Origin: Bradyrhizobium xenonodulans
GTDB lineage: Bacteria > Pseudomonadota > Alphaproteobacteria > Rhizobiales > Xanthobacteraceae
DNA: 64,000 nt
Reading direction: 5' to 3'
NCBI RefSeq assembly: GCF_027594865.1
Contig: NZ_CP089391.1
Location: 1,332,501-1,396,500 of the forward strand
Below are positions 27,207 to 35,937 of this stretch, in pieces (within the stretch, counting starts at the first letter, position 1; the number at the start of each line of letters is the position of its first letter). Position numbers and translations under genes: made by a program. The notes below the pieces were generated by a model. It saw only the letters and a program-made list of their open reading frames with translations. It made no database searches and was not told where the DNA came from.

Positions 27207-28172
27207 ATGACCATCGACCTCACCCGCCGGACCCTGCTCCAACTCGCCGGAGCGACCTCGCTCGCCATGGCCGCCGCCGCTGCCGCGCGTGCCGAGGGCA
27301 CGCCGCAAGGCGGCGGGCCGACCTATGCCAGCCGCACGCCGATGCGGGTCGGCATGGTGACGCTGCGGGTGAAGAATCTCGACAAGGTGTCCGACTACTA
27401 CCGCGACGTGATCGGCCTCACCGTGATGGAGCGCTCGCCGACGGCCGCCAGGCTCGGCACCTCAGGCATCGCGCTGCTGGTGCTGGAAGCCCGTCCCGAT
27501 GCCGCCATCGAGCCGCGCAACGCTGCCGGGCTCTACCACACCGCCTTCCTGATGCCGACGCGCAAGGACCTCGCGCGCTGGCTGGTGCACGCGGCCTCGC
27601 ATCGCGTGAAGCTGTCGGGCTTCGCCGATCATCTCGTCAGCGAATCCGTCTATCTCGACGACCCCGAAGACAACGGCATCGAGGTCTATGCCGACCGCGA
27701 TCCCTCGCAATGGCAGTGGAGCGAGGGCAGCGTGAAGATGGCGACCGACGAGCTCAACATCCCCGACCTGCTGTCGCTGACCAACACGCGCGTGGCCGAT
27801 TATGCCAAGGCGCCGGACGGTCTGCGCGTCGGCCACATGCATCTGCGCGTCGGCGATCTCGCGCAGGCGCAGAGTTTTTACCACGGCACGATCGGCCTCG
27901 ACCCGACCCGCAGCCGCAATGGCGCTGCGTTCCTGTCGTCGGGGCGCTATCACCATCACCTCGGCATGAACGTCTGGCAGAGCCAGGGCGCCGGCCAGCG
28001 CGACGATCAGACGACAGGCCTCGCCTGGTTCTCGCTGGTCATGGCGAAGCCGGAACTGCTCGCCGCGCAGGAAGAGCGCCTGCGCAAGGGCGGCGCGAAA
28101 GTCACGGTGATCGACAACGGCGTGGAGGCCCTGGATCCCTGGGGCACGCGGGTGCGGCTGCTCAAGGTTTGA
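27207..28172 (+). CDS. VOC-family (glyoxalase/extradiol dioxygenase-like) protein with Tat-type leader
   Basis: 321 residues. The N-terminus has a twin-arginine-like leader (TRRTLLQLAGA, then an Ala-rich segment to ARAEG). Two VOC modules follow (about 45-170 and 200-315), the second with HMHLRVG and HHHLGMNVW, which recall the metal-ligand histidines of CatE-type catechol 2,3-dioxygenases. Most relatives are cytosolic, so the leader is odd. The ATG at 27207 is chosen because it starts the leader. Divergent from the pseudo-HtrA operon. Enzymatic activity is not proven. Confidence 0.82.
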   Translation: MTIDLTRRTLLQLAGATSLAMAAAAAARAEGTPQGGGPTYASRTPMRVGMVTLRVKNLDKVSDYYRDVIGLTVMERSPTAARLGTSGIALLVLEARPDAAIEPRNAAGLYHTAFLMPTRKDLARWLVHAASHRVKLSGFADHLVSESVYLDDPEDNGIEVYADRDPSQWQWSEGSVKMATDELNIPDLLSLTNTRVADYAKAPDGLRVGHMHLRVGDLAQAQSFYHGTIGLDPTRSRNGAAFLSSGRYHHHLGMNVWQSQGAGQRDDQTTGLAWFSLVMAKPELLAAQEERLRKGGAKVTVIDNGVEALDPWGTRVRLLKV

Positions 28173-28235
28173 TCGCCGGCGCAGGCATTGCTAAGACCTG
28201 TCAGGCGCTCGCCAGTTTTCCGGGGCACACCTGAC

Positions 28236-29111
28236 ATGACCGACTTCCACGGCGTCTTCCCCTATCTCGTCTCGCCCGTCGATGCCGACGGCGCGGTGCG
28301 CACGAACGTGCTTGCAAAGCTTTGTGACGATCTGATCGGCGCCGGCGTGCACGGCCTGACGCCGCTGGGTTCGACCGGCGAGTTCGCCTATCTCAATGCT
28401 GCGCAGCGCGCCGCGGTCGTGCAGGCCACGATCGAGGCCGCGAAGGGTCGCGTGCCGGTCGTGGCCGGCGTTGCCTCCACCTCGACGGCGGACGCGGTGG
28501 CGCAGGCGAGGGCCTATCAGAAGTGTGGTGCCGACGGCATTCTGGCGATCTTGGAGGCTTATTTCCCGCTCGCTGACGCCCAGGTCGAATCCTACTTCCG
28601 CAGCATCGCCGACGCCGTGGACATTCCCGTCGTCATCTACACCAATCCGCAATTCCAGCGTTCCGATCTGACCCTCGACACCATCGCACGCCTCGCCGAG
28701 CATCCGCGCATCGGTTACATCAAGGACGCCTCGACCAATACCGGCCGGCTGCTCTCGATCATGAACCGCTGCGGCGACGCTCTGCGCGTGTTCTCGGCCT
28801 CCGCCCATATCCCGGCGGCGGTGATGCTGATCGGCGGGCTCGGCTGGATGGCGGGACCTGCCTGCATCATCCCGCGCCAGAGCGTCGCGCTCTACGATCT
28901 CTGCAAAGCCGGCCGCTGGGACGAGGCCATAGTGCTCCAGCGCCGGCTGTGGCGGATCAACGAGGCCTTCGCTCGCTTCAACCTCGCCGCCTGCATCAAG
29001 GCGGGGCTGGCGATCCAGGGCTACGATGTCGGCGACCCCGTCCCGCCGCAGGCCCCGCTGACGGCCGATGCGCGCAAGGTCGTGGAAGCGGCGCTGCGGG
29101 AGCTGGATTAG
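28236..29111 (+). CDS. Dihydrodipicolinate synthase (DapA)-family lyase
   Basis: 291 residues with the class I aldolase barrel of the DapA/NanA family. Visible site residues: GSTGEF (45-50), Tyr135 in VVIYTNP and Schiff-base Lys163 in YIKDAS. It condenses or cleaves a pyruvate-derived keto acid. The sequence departs from core lysine-biosynthesis DapA (for example ACIIPRQSV near 210), so a catabolic aldolase or decarboxylating dehydratase is more likely. 63 bp downstream of the VOC gene. A perfect 17-bp inverted repeat lies after it. Confidence 0.87.
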   Translation: MTDFHGVFPYLVSPVDADGAVRTNVLAKLCDDLIGAGVHGLTPLGSTGEFAYLNAAQRAAVVQATIEAAKGRVPVVAGVASTSTADAVAQARAYQKCGADGILAILEAYFPLADAQVESYFRSIADAVDIPVVIYTNPQFQRSDLTLDTIARLAEHPRIGYIKDASTNTGRLLSIMNRCGDALRVFSASAHIPAAVMLIGGLGWMAGPACIIPRQSVALYDLCKAGRWDEAIVLQRRLWRINEAFARFNLAACIKAGLAIQGYDVGDPVPPQAPLTADARKVVEAALRELD

Positions 29112-29139
29112 CGAGCGATCATCCTCGACACGATCAGTG

Positions 29140-29236
29140 CCGTAGGGTGGGCAAAGCGAGAGCGTGCCCACCATCCTGATCGCGTCCGTTGAGCGATGGT
29201 GGGCACGGCGCAAGCGCGCCTTTGCCCACCCTACGG
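29140..29236. repeat. GTAGGGTGGGCAAAG palindromic repeat, complete copy
   Basis: Perfect outer arms CCGTAGGGTGGGCAAAG (29140-29156) and its reverse complement (29220-29236), plus perfect inner arms GTGCCCACCAT (29164-29174) and ATGGTGGGCAC (29196-29206). A single outer arm recurs at 50574-50590. It could fold into a long cruciform or RNA hairpin between the DapA-like and CoxL-like genes. Confidence 0.85.
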
Positions 29237-29359
29237 AATCGCGGATTAACGGGACGGCATGCCGAAATCGTGGATATACCGCCCAAATCCGCGGCTGGCC
29301 TCGCATGCCTCGATCCGCTAAAAGGCGGCCGCACTTTGAGGCTTAGAGGACCCCACGGA

Positions 29360-31684
29360 ATGAACATTCTTCCCGGCAATTTGCGTTTCGGAGCGGGCCA
29401 GCCCGTCAAGCGTTTGGAAGACCAGCGGCTGCTCACCGGGAAGGGGCAGTTCATCGACGACAAGCCGGAGGAGGGCGCGCTGTGGTTGCATGTGCTGCGC
29501 TCGCCGCACGCCCACGCCAAGATCGTTTCGATCGACACCAGCGCTGCGGCGTCGATGCCCGGTGTCACCGCGATCTACACCGGCGCGGACCTCGTCAAGG
29601 ACGATATCGGCAGCATCCCGACCTTGAGCATCTTCAAGCGCCCCGACGGCAAGCCGATGACGGTGCCGCCGCGCCGCCTGCTCGCCCATGACATCGTGCG
29701 CTATGCCGGCGAAGCGGTCGCCGCCGTGGTCGCCGCCTCGCGCAGCGAGGCGCAGAGCGCGGCCGAGGCCATCGTGGTCGAATACGACGTGCAGCCGGCG
29801 GTGGTCGATCCGGTCGAAGCCGTCAAGCCGGGCGCGCCCGTGGTGTGGCCCGAGGCGCCCGACAACATCGTCGGTGCGATGGCTTACGGCGATGCCGCCA
29901 AGGTGGACGAGGCGTTTGCCAGGGCCGCGCACACGGTCGATCTCGACATCGTCAGCCAGCGCCTCGTGCCCTCTGCGATGGAGCCGCGCTCGACCATTGC
30001 CGAGATCGACAAGAAGACCGGTCGTCTTCTCCTGCACGTGCAGTCGCAGACCCCGGCCTCGACCCGCGACGTGCTCGCGGAAGCCGTGCTCAAGCGTCCG
30101 AAGGACAGTGTGCGTGTGCTGGTCGGTGACATCGGCGGCGGCTTCGGCCAGAAGACCAATCTCTATCCGGAAGACGGCATCGTCGCTTACGCGGCAACCA
30201 AGCTGAACAAGAAGATCCGCTGGCGCGGCGACCGCACCGACGAATTCGTCGGCGGCACCCACGGCCGCGATCTCACCTCGACCGCGTCTTTCGCGCTGGA
30301 CGAGAAGGGCAAGGTGCTGGCCTATCGCGTCAAGTCGATCGGCTGCACCGGCGCCTATTCCTCGGGCGCGGCCAATATCATCCCGCTGGTGCTGGGACCG
30401 TTCGTGCAGACCGGCGTCTACGATCTGCCGCTGGTGCATTTCGAGGTGCAGTCGGTGATGACGCACACCGCGCCGGTCGGCGCCTATCGCGGCGCGGGCC
30501 GCCCCGAGGCCGTCTTCATCGTCGAGCGCCTGTTCGACGCTGCCGCGCGAAAGATCGGCATGGATCCGCGTGCGATCCGCAAAGCCAATTACATCAAGCC
30601 GGCGCAGCTGCCCTACACCAACGCCGCCGGACAGGTTTACGATTCCGGCGCCTTCGCCCACATGCTCGACCGCGCGGTGAAGTTGGCGGACTGGGACGGC
30701 TTTGCCGCGCGCAAGAAGGCCGCGAAGAAGAAGGGCCTGCTCTACGGCCGCGGTCTCACATCCTACATCGAATGGACCGGCGGCCGCGCCCACACCGAGA
30801 AGGTCAGCCTGCACGCGACGTCGCAGGGCCGCGTCGTGCTGCATTCCGGCACCATGGCGATGGGGCAGGGCTTGCAGACCACCTACACCCAGATGATCTC
30901 CGACACGCTCGGCATCGCCATGGACAAGATCGACGTCGTGCAGGGCGACACCGATCTCGCCATGGGCTTCGGCAGCGTCGGCTCGCGCTCGCTGTTCGTC
31001 GGCGGCACGGCGGTCGCGGTCTCCTCCAACGATCTGATCCAGAAGGCGCGCGAGAAGGCCGCGAACGTGCTGGAGACCTCGGTCGAGGACATCGAATATC
31101 AGGGCGGCATGCTCACCGTGGTCGGCACCGACCGCCGCATCAGCCTGTTCGATCTCGCCGAGAAGGAGAGCGGCGCCAAGCTCAGTGTCGATTCCGAAGG
31201 CGAGGTCGATGGTCCGAGCTGGCCGAACGGCACCCATATCTGCGAGGTCGAGATCGACCCGGAGACCGGTGTCTCCAAGGTCGTGCGCTACACCACCGTC
31301 GATGACGTCGGCGTTGCCGTGAACCCGATGCTGGTCACCGGCCAGATCCATGGCGGGGTCGCGCAGGGTATCGGCCAGGCGCTGTACGAAGGCGTCTCGT
31401 ACGATGCCGATGGCCAGCTCCTCACCGCCAGCTACCAGGACTACTGCATCCCGCGCGCCGACGACGTGCCGCCGATCGTGGTGACGCTGGACGATTCCGC
31501 GCCATGCCGCACCAATCCGCTCGGCGCCAAGGGTTGCGGCGAGTCCGGCGCGATCGGCGGCCCGCCCTGCGTCACCAACGGCGTGATGGACGCGCTCGCC
31601 GAGCTCGGCATCACCCAGCTCAACACGCCCCTGACGCCGCAGAAGATCTGGCAGGCGATCAGGGAGGCGAAGGTGGCGGGCTGA
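29360..31684 (+). CDS. Xanthine dehydrogenase-family molybdopterin subunit (form II CoxL-like)
   Basis: 774 residues, the size of large subunits of molybdenum hydroxylases. The loop over the active site reads AYRGAGR (375-381), the signature of form II CoxL-like proteins, not the AYxCSFR of true CO dehydrogenase. The active-site Glu is in KGCGESGAIGG, and MAMGQGLQT and GSVGSRS are further cofactor segments. It should bind molybdopterin cytosine dinucleotide and need FAD and iron-sulfur subunits, yet none lies beside it. The substrate is unknown; CO should not be assumed. Confidence 0.9.
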   Translation: MNILPGNLRFGAGQPVKRLEDQRLLTGKGQFIDDKPEEGALWLHVLRSPHAHAKIVSIDTSAAASMPGVTAIYTGADLVKDDIGSIPTLSIFKRPDGKPMTVPPRRLLAHDIVRYAGEAVAAVVAASRSEAQSAAEAIVVEYDVQPAVVDPVEAVKPGAPVVWPEAPDNIVGAMAYGDAAKVDEAFARAAHTVDLDIVSQRLVPSAMEPRSTIAEIDKKTGRLLLHVQSQTPASTRDVLAEAVLKRPKDSVRVLVGDIGGGFGQKTNLYPEDGIVAYAATKLNKKIRWRGDRTDEFVGGTHGRDLTSTASFALDEKGKVLAYRVKSIGCTGAYSSGAANIIPLVLGPFVQTGVYDLPLVHFEVQSVMTHTAPVGAYRGAGRPEAVFIVERLFDAAARKIGMDPRAIRKANYIKPAQLPYTNAAGQVYDSGAFAHMLDRAVKLADWDGFAARKKAAKKKGLLYGRGLTSYIEWTGGRAHTEKVSLHATSQGRVVLHSGTMAMGQGLQTTYTQMISDTLGIAMDKIDVVQGDTDLAMGFGSVGSRSLFVGGTAVAVSSNDLIQKAREKAANVLETSVEDIEYQGGMLTVVGTDRRISLFDLAEKESGAKLSVDSEGEVDGPSWPNGTHICEVEIDPETGVSKVVRYTTVDDVGVAVNPMLVTGQIHGGVAQGIGQALYEGVSYDADGQLLTASYQDYCIPRADDVPPIVVTLDDSAPCRTNPLGAKGCGESGAIGGPPCVTNGVMDALAELGITQLNTPLTPQKIWQAIREAKVAG

Positions 31685-31697
31685 GCTTCAGAGACAC

Positions 31698-31784
31698 CGT
31701 CATTGCGAGTGCAGCGAAGCAATCCAGATTCTCTCCGCGGAAAGATACTGGATTGCTTCGTCGCAAGGGCTCCTCGCAATGACG
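31698..31784. repeat. CGTCATTGCGAG palindromic repeat, copy 1
   Basis: Nested inverted repeat: outer arms CGTCATTGCGAG / CTCGCAATGACG and inner arms GAAGCAATCCAG (31716-31727) / CTGGATTGCTTC (31748-31759). Copies are at 41154-41234 and, in opposite orientation, 60004-60090. It lies between two convergent genes. Confidence 0.9.
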
Positions 31785-31794
31785 GATGAGAGAG

Positions 31795-32991
31795 CTAAAT
31801 CCCCAGCATCATCTTCGCGATGATATCGCGCTGGATCTCCGACGTGCCGCCGAAGATCGTGTAGGCGCGCCCGTTGAGATATTCCGGCACCACCGTCAGC
31901 ATGTCCTCAGGCAACGCTGGCTCGTGGTTGAGCTTGTAGAGCGGACGCATCGGTTCGACCGCGAGAGCATCGTGGCCGATCACGTCGACACCCAGCCGCG
32001 TCACGGCCTGCCGGATCTCGCTGTTGCGCAGCTTCAGGATCGACGACACCGCGCCGGGATTCTGCCCGGTCTGCAGCGCCGAGAGCACGCGCAGCTCGGT
32101 CATCTCCAGCGCGTCGATATCGACCTCGACCTCGGAGATGCGCGTCGCGATGTCGGGGCTGTCGATCGCGCGCCCCGTCAGGTCCGACTCGGCGAGTTCC
32201 GCGATCGCCTTCAATCCCTCGCGCAGCTTTGCGGACGCAATGCCGGAGCCGCGCTCGAACTCGAGCAGATATTTGCCGTAGGTCCAGCCCTTGCCTTCCT
32301 CGCCGACGCGGTTGGCGACGGGCACGCGGACGTCGTCGAAGAACACCTGGTTGACCTCGTGGTCGCCGCCGATGGTGAGGATGGGGCGCGTGGTGATCCC
32401 CGGCGTCTTCATGTCGATCAGGATGAAGCTGATGCCGTCCTGCTGCCGCGGCCCGTCGCTGGTGCGCACCAGCGCGAACATGCGGTTGGCGTGGTGGGCA
32501 TGCGTGGTCCAGATCTTGGTGCCATTGATGACGTAGTCGTCACCGTCGCGCACGGCGCGCGTCTTGAGTGATGAAAGGTCGGAGCCGGAGCCCGGTTCGG
32601 AATAACCCTGGCACCAATAGTCCTCGCCGGAGAGAATCCGCGGCAAATAAAAATTCTTCTGCTCGGGCGAGCCGAAGCCGATGATGACGGGCCCGACCAT
32701 CTTGACGCCCATCACGTTGACGTTGGGCACGCCGGCCCGCGCGCTTTCGGTCTCGAAGATCCAGCGCTGCGCCGGCGTCCAGTCCGGGCCGCCATGCTCG
32801 ACCGGCCAGCCCGGCGCGCCCCAACCCTGCCGGTGCAGCGCGCGCTGCCAGGCCATGCCGATGTCGGGGTCGGAGAAAACGGACGGCGTCAGCGCGGTCG
32901 CGCGCTTCATCTCCTCGGTGAGATTTTTCGCAATGAAGCCGCGCACCTCATCCTGGAAGGCGCGCTCCTCAGTGTTGAACGACAGGTCCAT
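31795..32991 (-). CDS. Acyl-CoA dehydrogenase (PimC-like large subunit candidate)
   Basis: 398 residues with the full acyl-CoA dehydrogenase fold: QGYSEPGSGSDLSSLKT, GTKIWTTHAHHA and the C-terminal FGGTSEIQRDIIAKM. It introduces a 2,3 double bond in an acyl-CoA using FAD and passes electrons to ETF. The gene follows a second acyl-CoA dehydrogenase by 12 bp, itself following an enoyl-CoA hydratase. Paired dehydrogenases of 398 and 382 residues in one operon recall PimC/PimD, the pimeloyl-CoA dehydrogenase subunits of Rhodopseudomonas; the substrate here is inferred. Confidence 0.88.
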   Translation of the reverse strand: MDLSFNTEERAFQDEVRGFIAKNLTEEMKRATALTPSVFSDPDIGMAWQRALHRQGWGAPGWPVEHGGPDWTPAQRWIFETESARAGVPNVNVMGVKMVGPVIIGFGSPEQKNFYLPRILSGEDYWCQGYSEPGSGSDLSSLKTRAVRDGDDYVINGTKIWTTHAHHANRMFALVRTSDGPRQQDGISFILIDMKTPGITTRPILTIGGDHEVNQVFFDDVRVPVANRVGEEGKGWTYGKYLLEFERGSGIASAKLREGLKAIAELAESDLTGRAIDSPDIATRISEVEVDIDALEMTELRVLSALQTGQNPGAVSSILKLRNSEIRQAVTRLGVDVIGHDALAVEPMRPLYKLNHEPALPEDMLTVVPEYLNGRAYTIFGGTSEIQRDIIAKMMLGI

Positions 32992-33003
32992 GATGCGCTC
33001 CCC

Positions 33004-34152
33004 TCAGGCTGAAACGGCGGTGCGGCCAAGCCGGGCGTGGCGGCCATAATGATGCGCGCTGCCGCCGAACAGCGTGTCGAAGGCAACGAGGCGCTTGAAA
33101 TAGGCGCCGACCTCGAGCTCCTCGGTGACGCCCATGCCGCCATGAAGCTGGATCGACTGCTCGCCGACGAAGCGCGCGCATTTGCCGATCTTCGCCTTGG
33201 CGCCCGACGCGGCCCGTGCGCGCTCGACAGGGGCGGCATCCGCCTTCAGCGCGGCGCGCAGCGCCATCGAGCGTGATTCATCCACCTGCATCGCCATGTC
33301 GGCAAGGCGGTGGCGGATCACCTGGTTCGCCGAGAGCGGTCGGCCGAATTGCTTTCGGATCTTGGTGTAGTCCAGCGTGGTGTCGAGCAGCGTCTGCATG
33401 ATGCCGACGGCTTCCGCACCGAGCGCAGCCATGGCGCGATCGACGGCCCATTCGATCGCGGGCAGCGCGTCGCTGCCATCACCGAGCAGGGCATCCTCCG
33501 GCAGCTCTACGCCTGATAGTTCAATATTGCAGGCCCGTCCGCCGCCGAGGCGTTCATAGTCGCTGATGGCAACGCTCGGCGTCTTCGCTGCGACCAGGAA
33601 CAGGCCGATCCGCCCCGAGGGTCCCTGGTGGTCATGGACATGCGCGGAGACGATGATCTCGTCGGCGGCATGGCCGTCGAGCACCGCGATCTTGCTGCCG
33701 GAAAGACGCCAGCCCTGCGCCGTCTTGTGGGCGGTGGTCGCGACCTCGGCGAGATCGAACCGCGCCGCGCGCTCGGAATGCGCGAACGCGAGTTTCAAAG
33801 ATCCGTCAGTGACCTTCGGCAGGATCGCCTCTTTCTGCGCCGCGCCGCCGCACTTCTCGATCAGGGCAGCGCCGAGCACGACCGTCGCGACATAGGGCTC
33901 CGACACCAGCCCGCGGCCGAAGGCTTCCATCAAAATGCCGACCTCGACCGCGCCGCCGCCGAGCCCGCCGAACTCTTCCGCAACCGGCAGCGCCAGCCAG
34001 CCGAGCTCGGCGAACTGCTTCCATACCGCAGGGCTGAAGCCGAGCGGATCGTTCGCCATCTTGCGGCGATGATCGGCATCATAGCTTCCGGCCACGAAGC
34101 GTTCCACGCTCTCGCGCAGCAGGCGTTGCTCGTCGCTGAGATTGAGGTCCAT
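33004..34152 (-). CDS. Acyl-CoA dehydrogenase (PimD-like small subunit candidate)
   Basis: 382 residues of the acyl-CoA dehydrogenase family, with LALPVAEEFGGLGGG, QFGRPLSANQVIRHRLADM and QLHGGMGVTEELEVG. The middle region is more diverged than in its partner (FAHSERAARFD in place of the usual EP-GSD motif), as is common for the small subunit of heteromeric pimeloyl-CoA-type dehydrogenases. It begins 4 bp after the hydratase gene and ends 12 bp before the partner dehydrogenase gene. They probably act as one complex in dicarboxylic or branched acyl-CoA oxidation (inference). Confidence 0.85.
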   Translation of the reverse strand: MDLNLSDEQRLLRESVERFVAGSYDADHRRKMANDPLGFSPAVWKQFAELGWLALPVAEEFGGLGGGAVEVGILMEAFGRGLVSEPYVATVVLGAALIEKCGGAAQKEAILPKVTDGSLKLAFAHSERAARFDLAEVATTAHKTAQGWRLSGSKIAVLDGHAADEIIVSAHVHDHQGPSGRIGLFLVAAKTPSVAISDYERLGGGRACNIELSGVELPEDALLGDGSDALPAIEWAVDRAMAALGAEAVGIMQTLLDTTLDYTKIRKQFGRPLSANQVIRHRLADMAMQVDESRSMALRAALKADAAPVERARAASGAKAKIGKCARFVGEQSIQLHGGMGVTEELEVGAYFKRLVAFDTLFGGSAHHYGRHARLGRTAVSA

Positions 34153-34156
34153 GCTT

Positions 34157-35011
34157 TTACTCCGCGGCCGCCGGTGGCTTCCGCACGGAGGGATGCAGTC
34201 CGGATGGATCGACGATCATGCCGAACTCCTGAAGATTGTGGGCGTGACAGAGCTGATGCAGCGCAAAGGCCTGGTCGATCGCGGCGGGCTGCCCCATCAC
34301 ATCGATCGAGCGGTTCACCGCCTCCTTAGTCAGCTTCAACGCGAAGGACGGCTTTGCCGCGATCCTGCGCGCCAGCTCCATCACCGAGGACGAGAGTTCC
34401 GCGCGCGGCACGACCCGGTTGACCATGCCGAGCTGATGCGCCTCCTGCGCGCTCCAGCTGTCGGCGGTGAACAGGAACTCCTTGGCCTTGCGTGGGCCGA
34501 GCTCCCAGGGATGCACGAACCATTCGACGCCGCAGACGCCCATCGTCACCACGGGATCGCAGAACTGCGCATCGTCGCTGGCAATGATGAGGTCGCAGGC
34601 CCAGGCCAGCATCAGCCCGCCGGCGATGCATTTGCCGTGCACCTCGGCGATGGTGGGCTTGGCGAGGTTGCGCCAGCGCCGCGTGATCTGGAGATAAATT
34701 TCCTGCTCGCGCGCGAAGCGGCCGTGGGCGTTGGGCTCGGCAAAGCCGCCCCAATTTCCGATCGGCGGAAAATCGACGCCTGCGGCATTCTTAGCGCCGG
34801 GGCGAAGATCGTGGCCGGAGGAGAAGTGCGGCCCGTTGCCGGCGAGGATGATGACCTTGACCGCATCGTCCAGCACGGCCGCATCGAACGCGGCATTGAG
34901 GTCGTAGGTCATTTGCAGGTTCTGCGCATTGCGCGCGTCGGGCCGGTTCATCACGATCCTCGTAATCGCCGGCTCCGGCCGCTCCACCAGGATGGTTTCG
35001 AACGAGGACAT
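34157..35011 (-). CDS. Enoyl-CoA hydratase/isomerase family protein
   Basis: 284 residues, crotonase fold. The oxyanion-hole segments are FSSGHDLRPG and KCIAGGLMLAWACDLIIAS; CDPVVTMGVCGVEWFVHPW follows in place of the usual acidic-pair helix, so hydratase specificity is uncertain. The ATG at 35011 is preceded by AAGGGGAAC; the open frame upstream looks non-coding. First gene of a three-gene beta-oxidation operon, divergent from lemA. Confidence 0.87.
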   Translation of the reverse strand: MSSFETILVERPEPAITRIVMNRPDARNAQNLQMTYDLNAAFDAAVLDDAVKVIILAGNGPHFSSGHDLRPGAKNAAGVDFPPIGNWGGFAEPNAHGRFAREQEIYLQITRRWRNLAKPTIAEVHGKCIAGGLMLAWACDLIIASDDAQFCDPVVTMGVCGVEWFVHPWELGPRKAKEFLFTADSWSAQEAHQLGMVNRVVPRAELSSSVMELARRIAAKPSFALKLTKEAVNRSIDVMGQPAAIDQAFALHQLCHAHNLQEFGMIVDPSGLHPSVRKPPAAAE

Positions 35012-35187
35012 CGCGTTCCCCTTGGCGTTCCAGTTTGATCTTATTGTTTCGCAGAGTTGACTATGTCGGCCGGGGATAGGCAAGAGGCTTGCGTCAGTCG
35101 GCTGCTTTTCGCGCCCCCGCGTAAGACGTCTGGCGTCTTGCGCACTCAATCTGGTAGTTTGCGCCAGATTCCACCGGGAGAAATTTG

Positions 35188-35796
35188 ATGCGCAAGATCC
35201 TCACCGTGCTGGCCGCGCTGGCCTCGCTGAGCCTCACCAATTGCGGCTACAACGCGATCCAGAGCGAGGACGAGCAGATCAAGGCCAACTGGTCCGAGGT
35301 CGTGAACCAGTATCAGCGCCGCGCCGATCTCGTGCCCAACCTCGTCAACTCGGTGAAGGGCTTTGCGCAGCAGGAGAAGGACGTCCTGCTCGGCGTCACC
35401 AACGCCCGCGCCAAGGTCGGCAGCATCCAGGCGACGCCGGAGGTGCTGAACGATCCCGCCGCCTTCCAGAAATTCCAGGCGGCCCAGGGCGAGCTCTCCA
35501 GCGCGCTGTCGCGGCTTCTTGTGGTCACCGAAAACTATCCGCAGCTCAAGTCCGATGCCTTGTTCAAGGATCTGATGTCGCAGCTTGAAGGCACCGAGAA
35601 CCGCATCACGGTGGCGCGCAACCGCTACATCAAGGCCGTGCAGGAGTACAACGTCACCATCCGCTCGTTCCCGAGCAATCTCACCGCGATGATGTTCGGT
35701 TACAAGGAGAAGCCGAATTTCTCGGTCGAGAACGAGAAGGAGATTTCGACAGCGCCGAAGGTCGATTTCAATCCGGCCCCTGCGCCGTCGAAGTAA
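35188..35796 (+). CDS. lemA: LemA family lipoprotein
   Basis: 202 residues. The N-terminus is a lipoprotein signal with lipobox LTNC, followed by the LemA core (NWSEVVNQYQRRADLVPNLV, then VTNARAK and FPSNLTAMMFGYKEKPNF). LemA proteins are helical envelope proteins of unknown biochemical function, often encoded with TPM-domain proteins, as here. GGGAGAA precedes the ATG at 35188. A palindromic repeat has come between it and the TPM gene. Confidence 0.93.
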   Translation: MRKILTVLAALASLSLTNCGYNAIQSEDEQIKANWSEVVNQYQRRADLVPNLVNSVKGFAQQEKDVLLGVTNARAKVGSIQATPEVLNDPAAFQKFQAAQGELSSALSRLLVVTENYPQLKSDALFKDLMSQLEGTENRITVARNRYIKAVQEYNVTIRSFPSNLTAMMFGYKEKPNFSVENEKEISTAPKVDFNPAPAPSK

Positions 35797-35828
35797 GCGC
35801 GTTCGGCTCCGATGCGCACCCCACACTC

Positions 35829-35937
35829 CGCTGTCATTCCCCGCGAAGGCGGGGAATCCAGTACGCTGCGGCTTCTCGGTAGCCCGCTGGCGTCTCTGGA
35901 ATACTGGGTCGCCCGGTCAAGCCGGGCGATGACAGCG
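35829..35937. repeat. CGCTGTCAT palindromic repeat, copy 1, contributing a start codon
   Basis: A 109-bp element bounded by CGCTGTCAT (35829-35837) and ATGACAGCG (35929-35937), with inner GCGAAGGC and CCCGG...CCGGG stems. A degenerate second copy is at 56738-56846. The ATG used by the TPM-domain gene is the inner edge of the right arm, so the repeat supplies that start. Confidence 0.85.

Noticed and set aside
29360..31684. Aerobic carbon monoxide dehydrogenase large subunit
   Set aside because: The active-site loop is AYRGAGR (form II), not AYxCSFR, and no CoxM or CoxS gene is adjacent. A CO role cannot be claimed.
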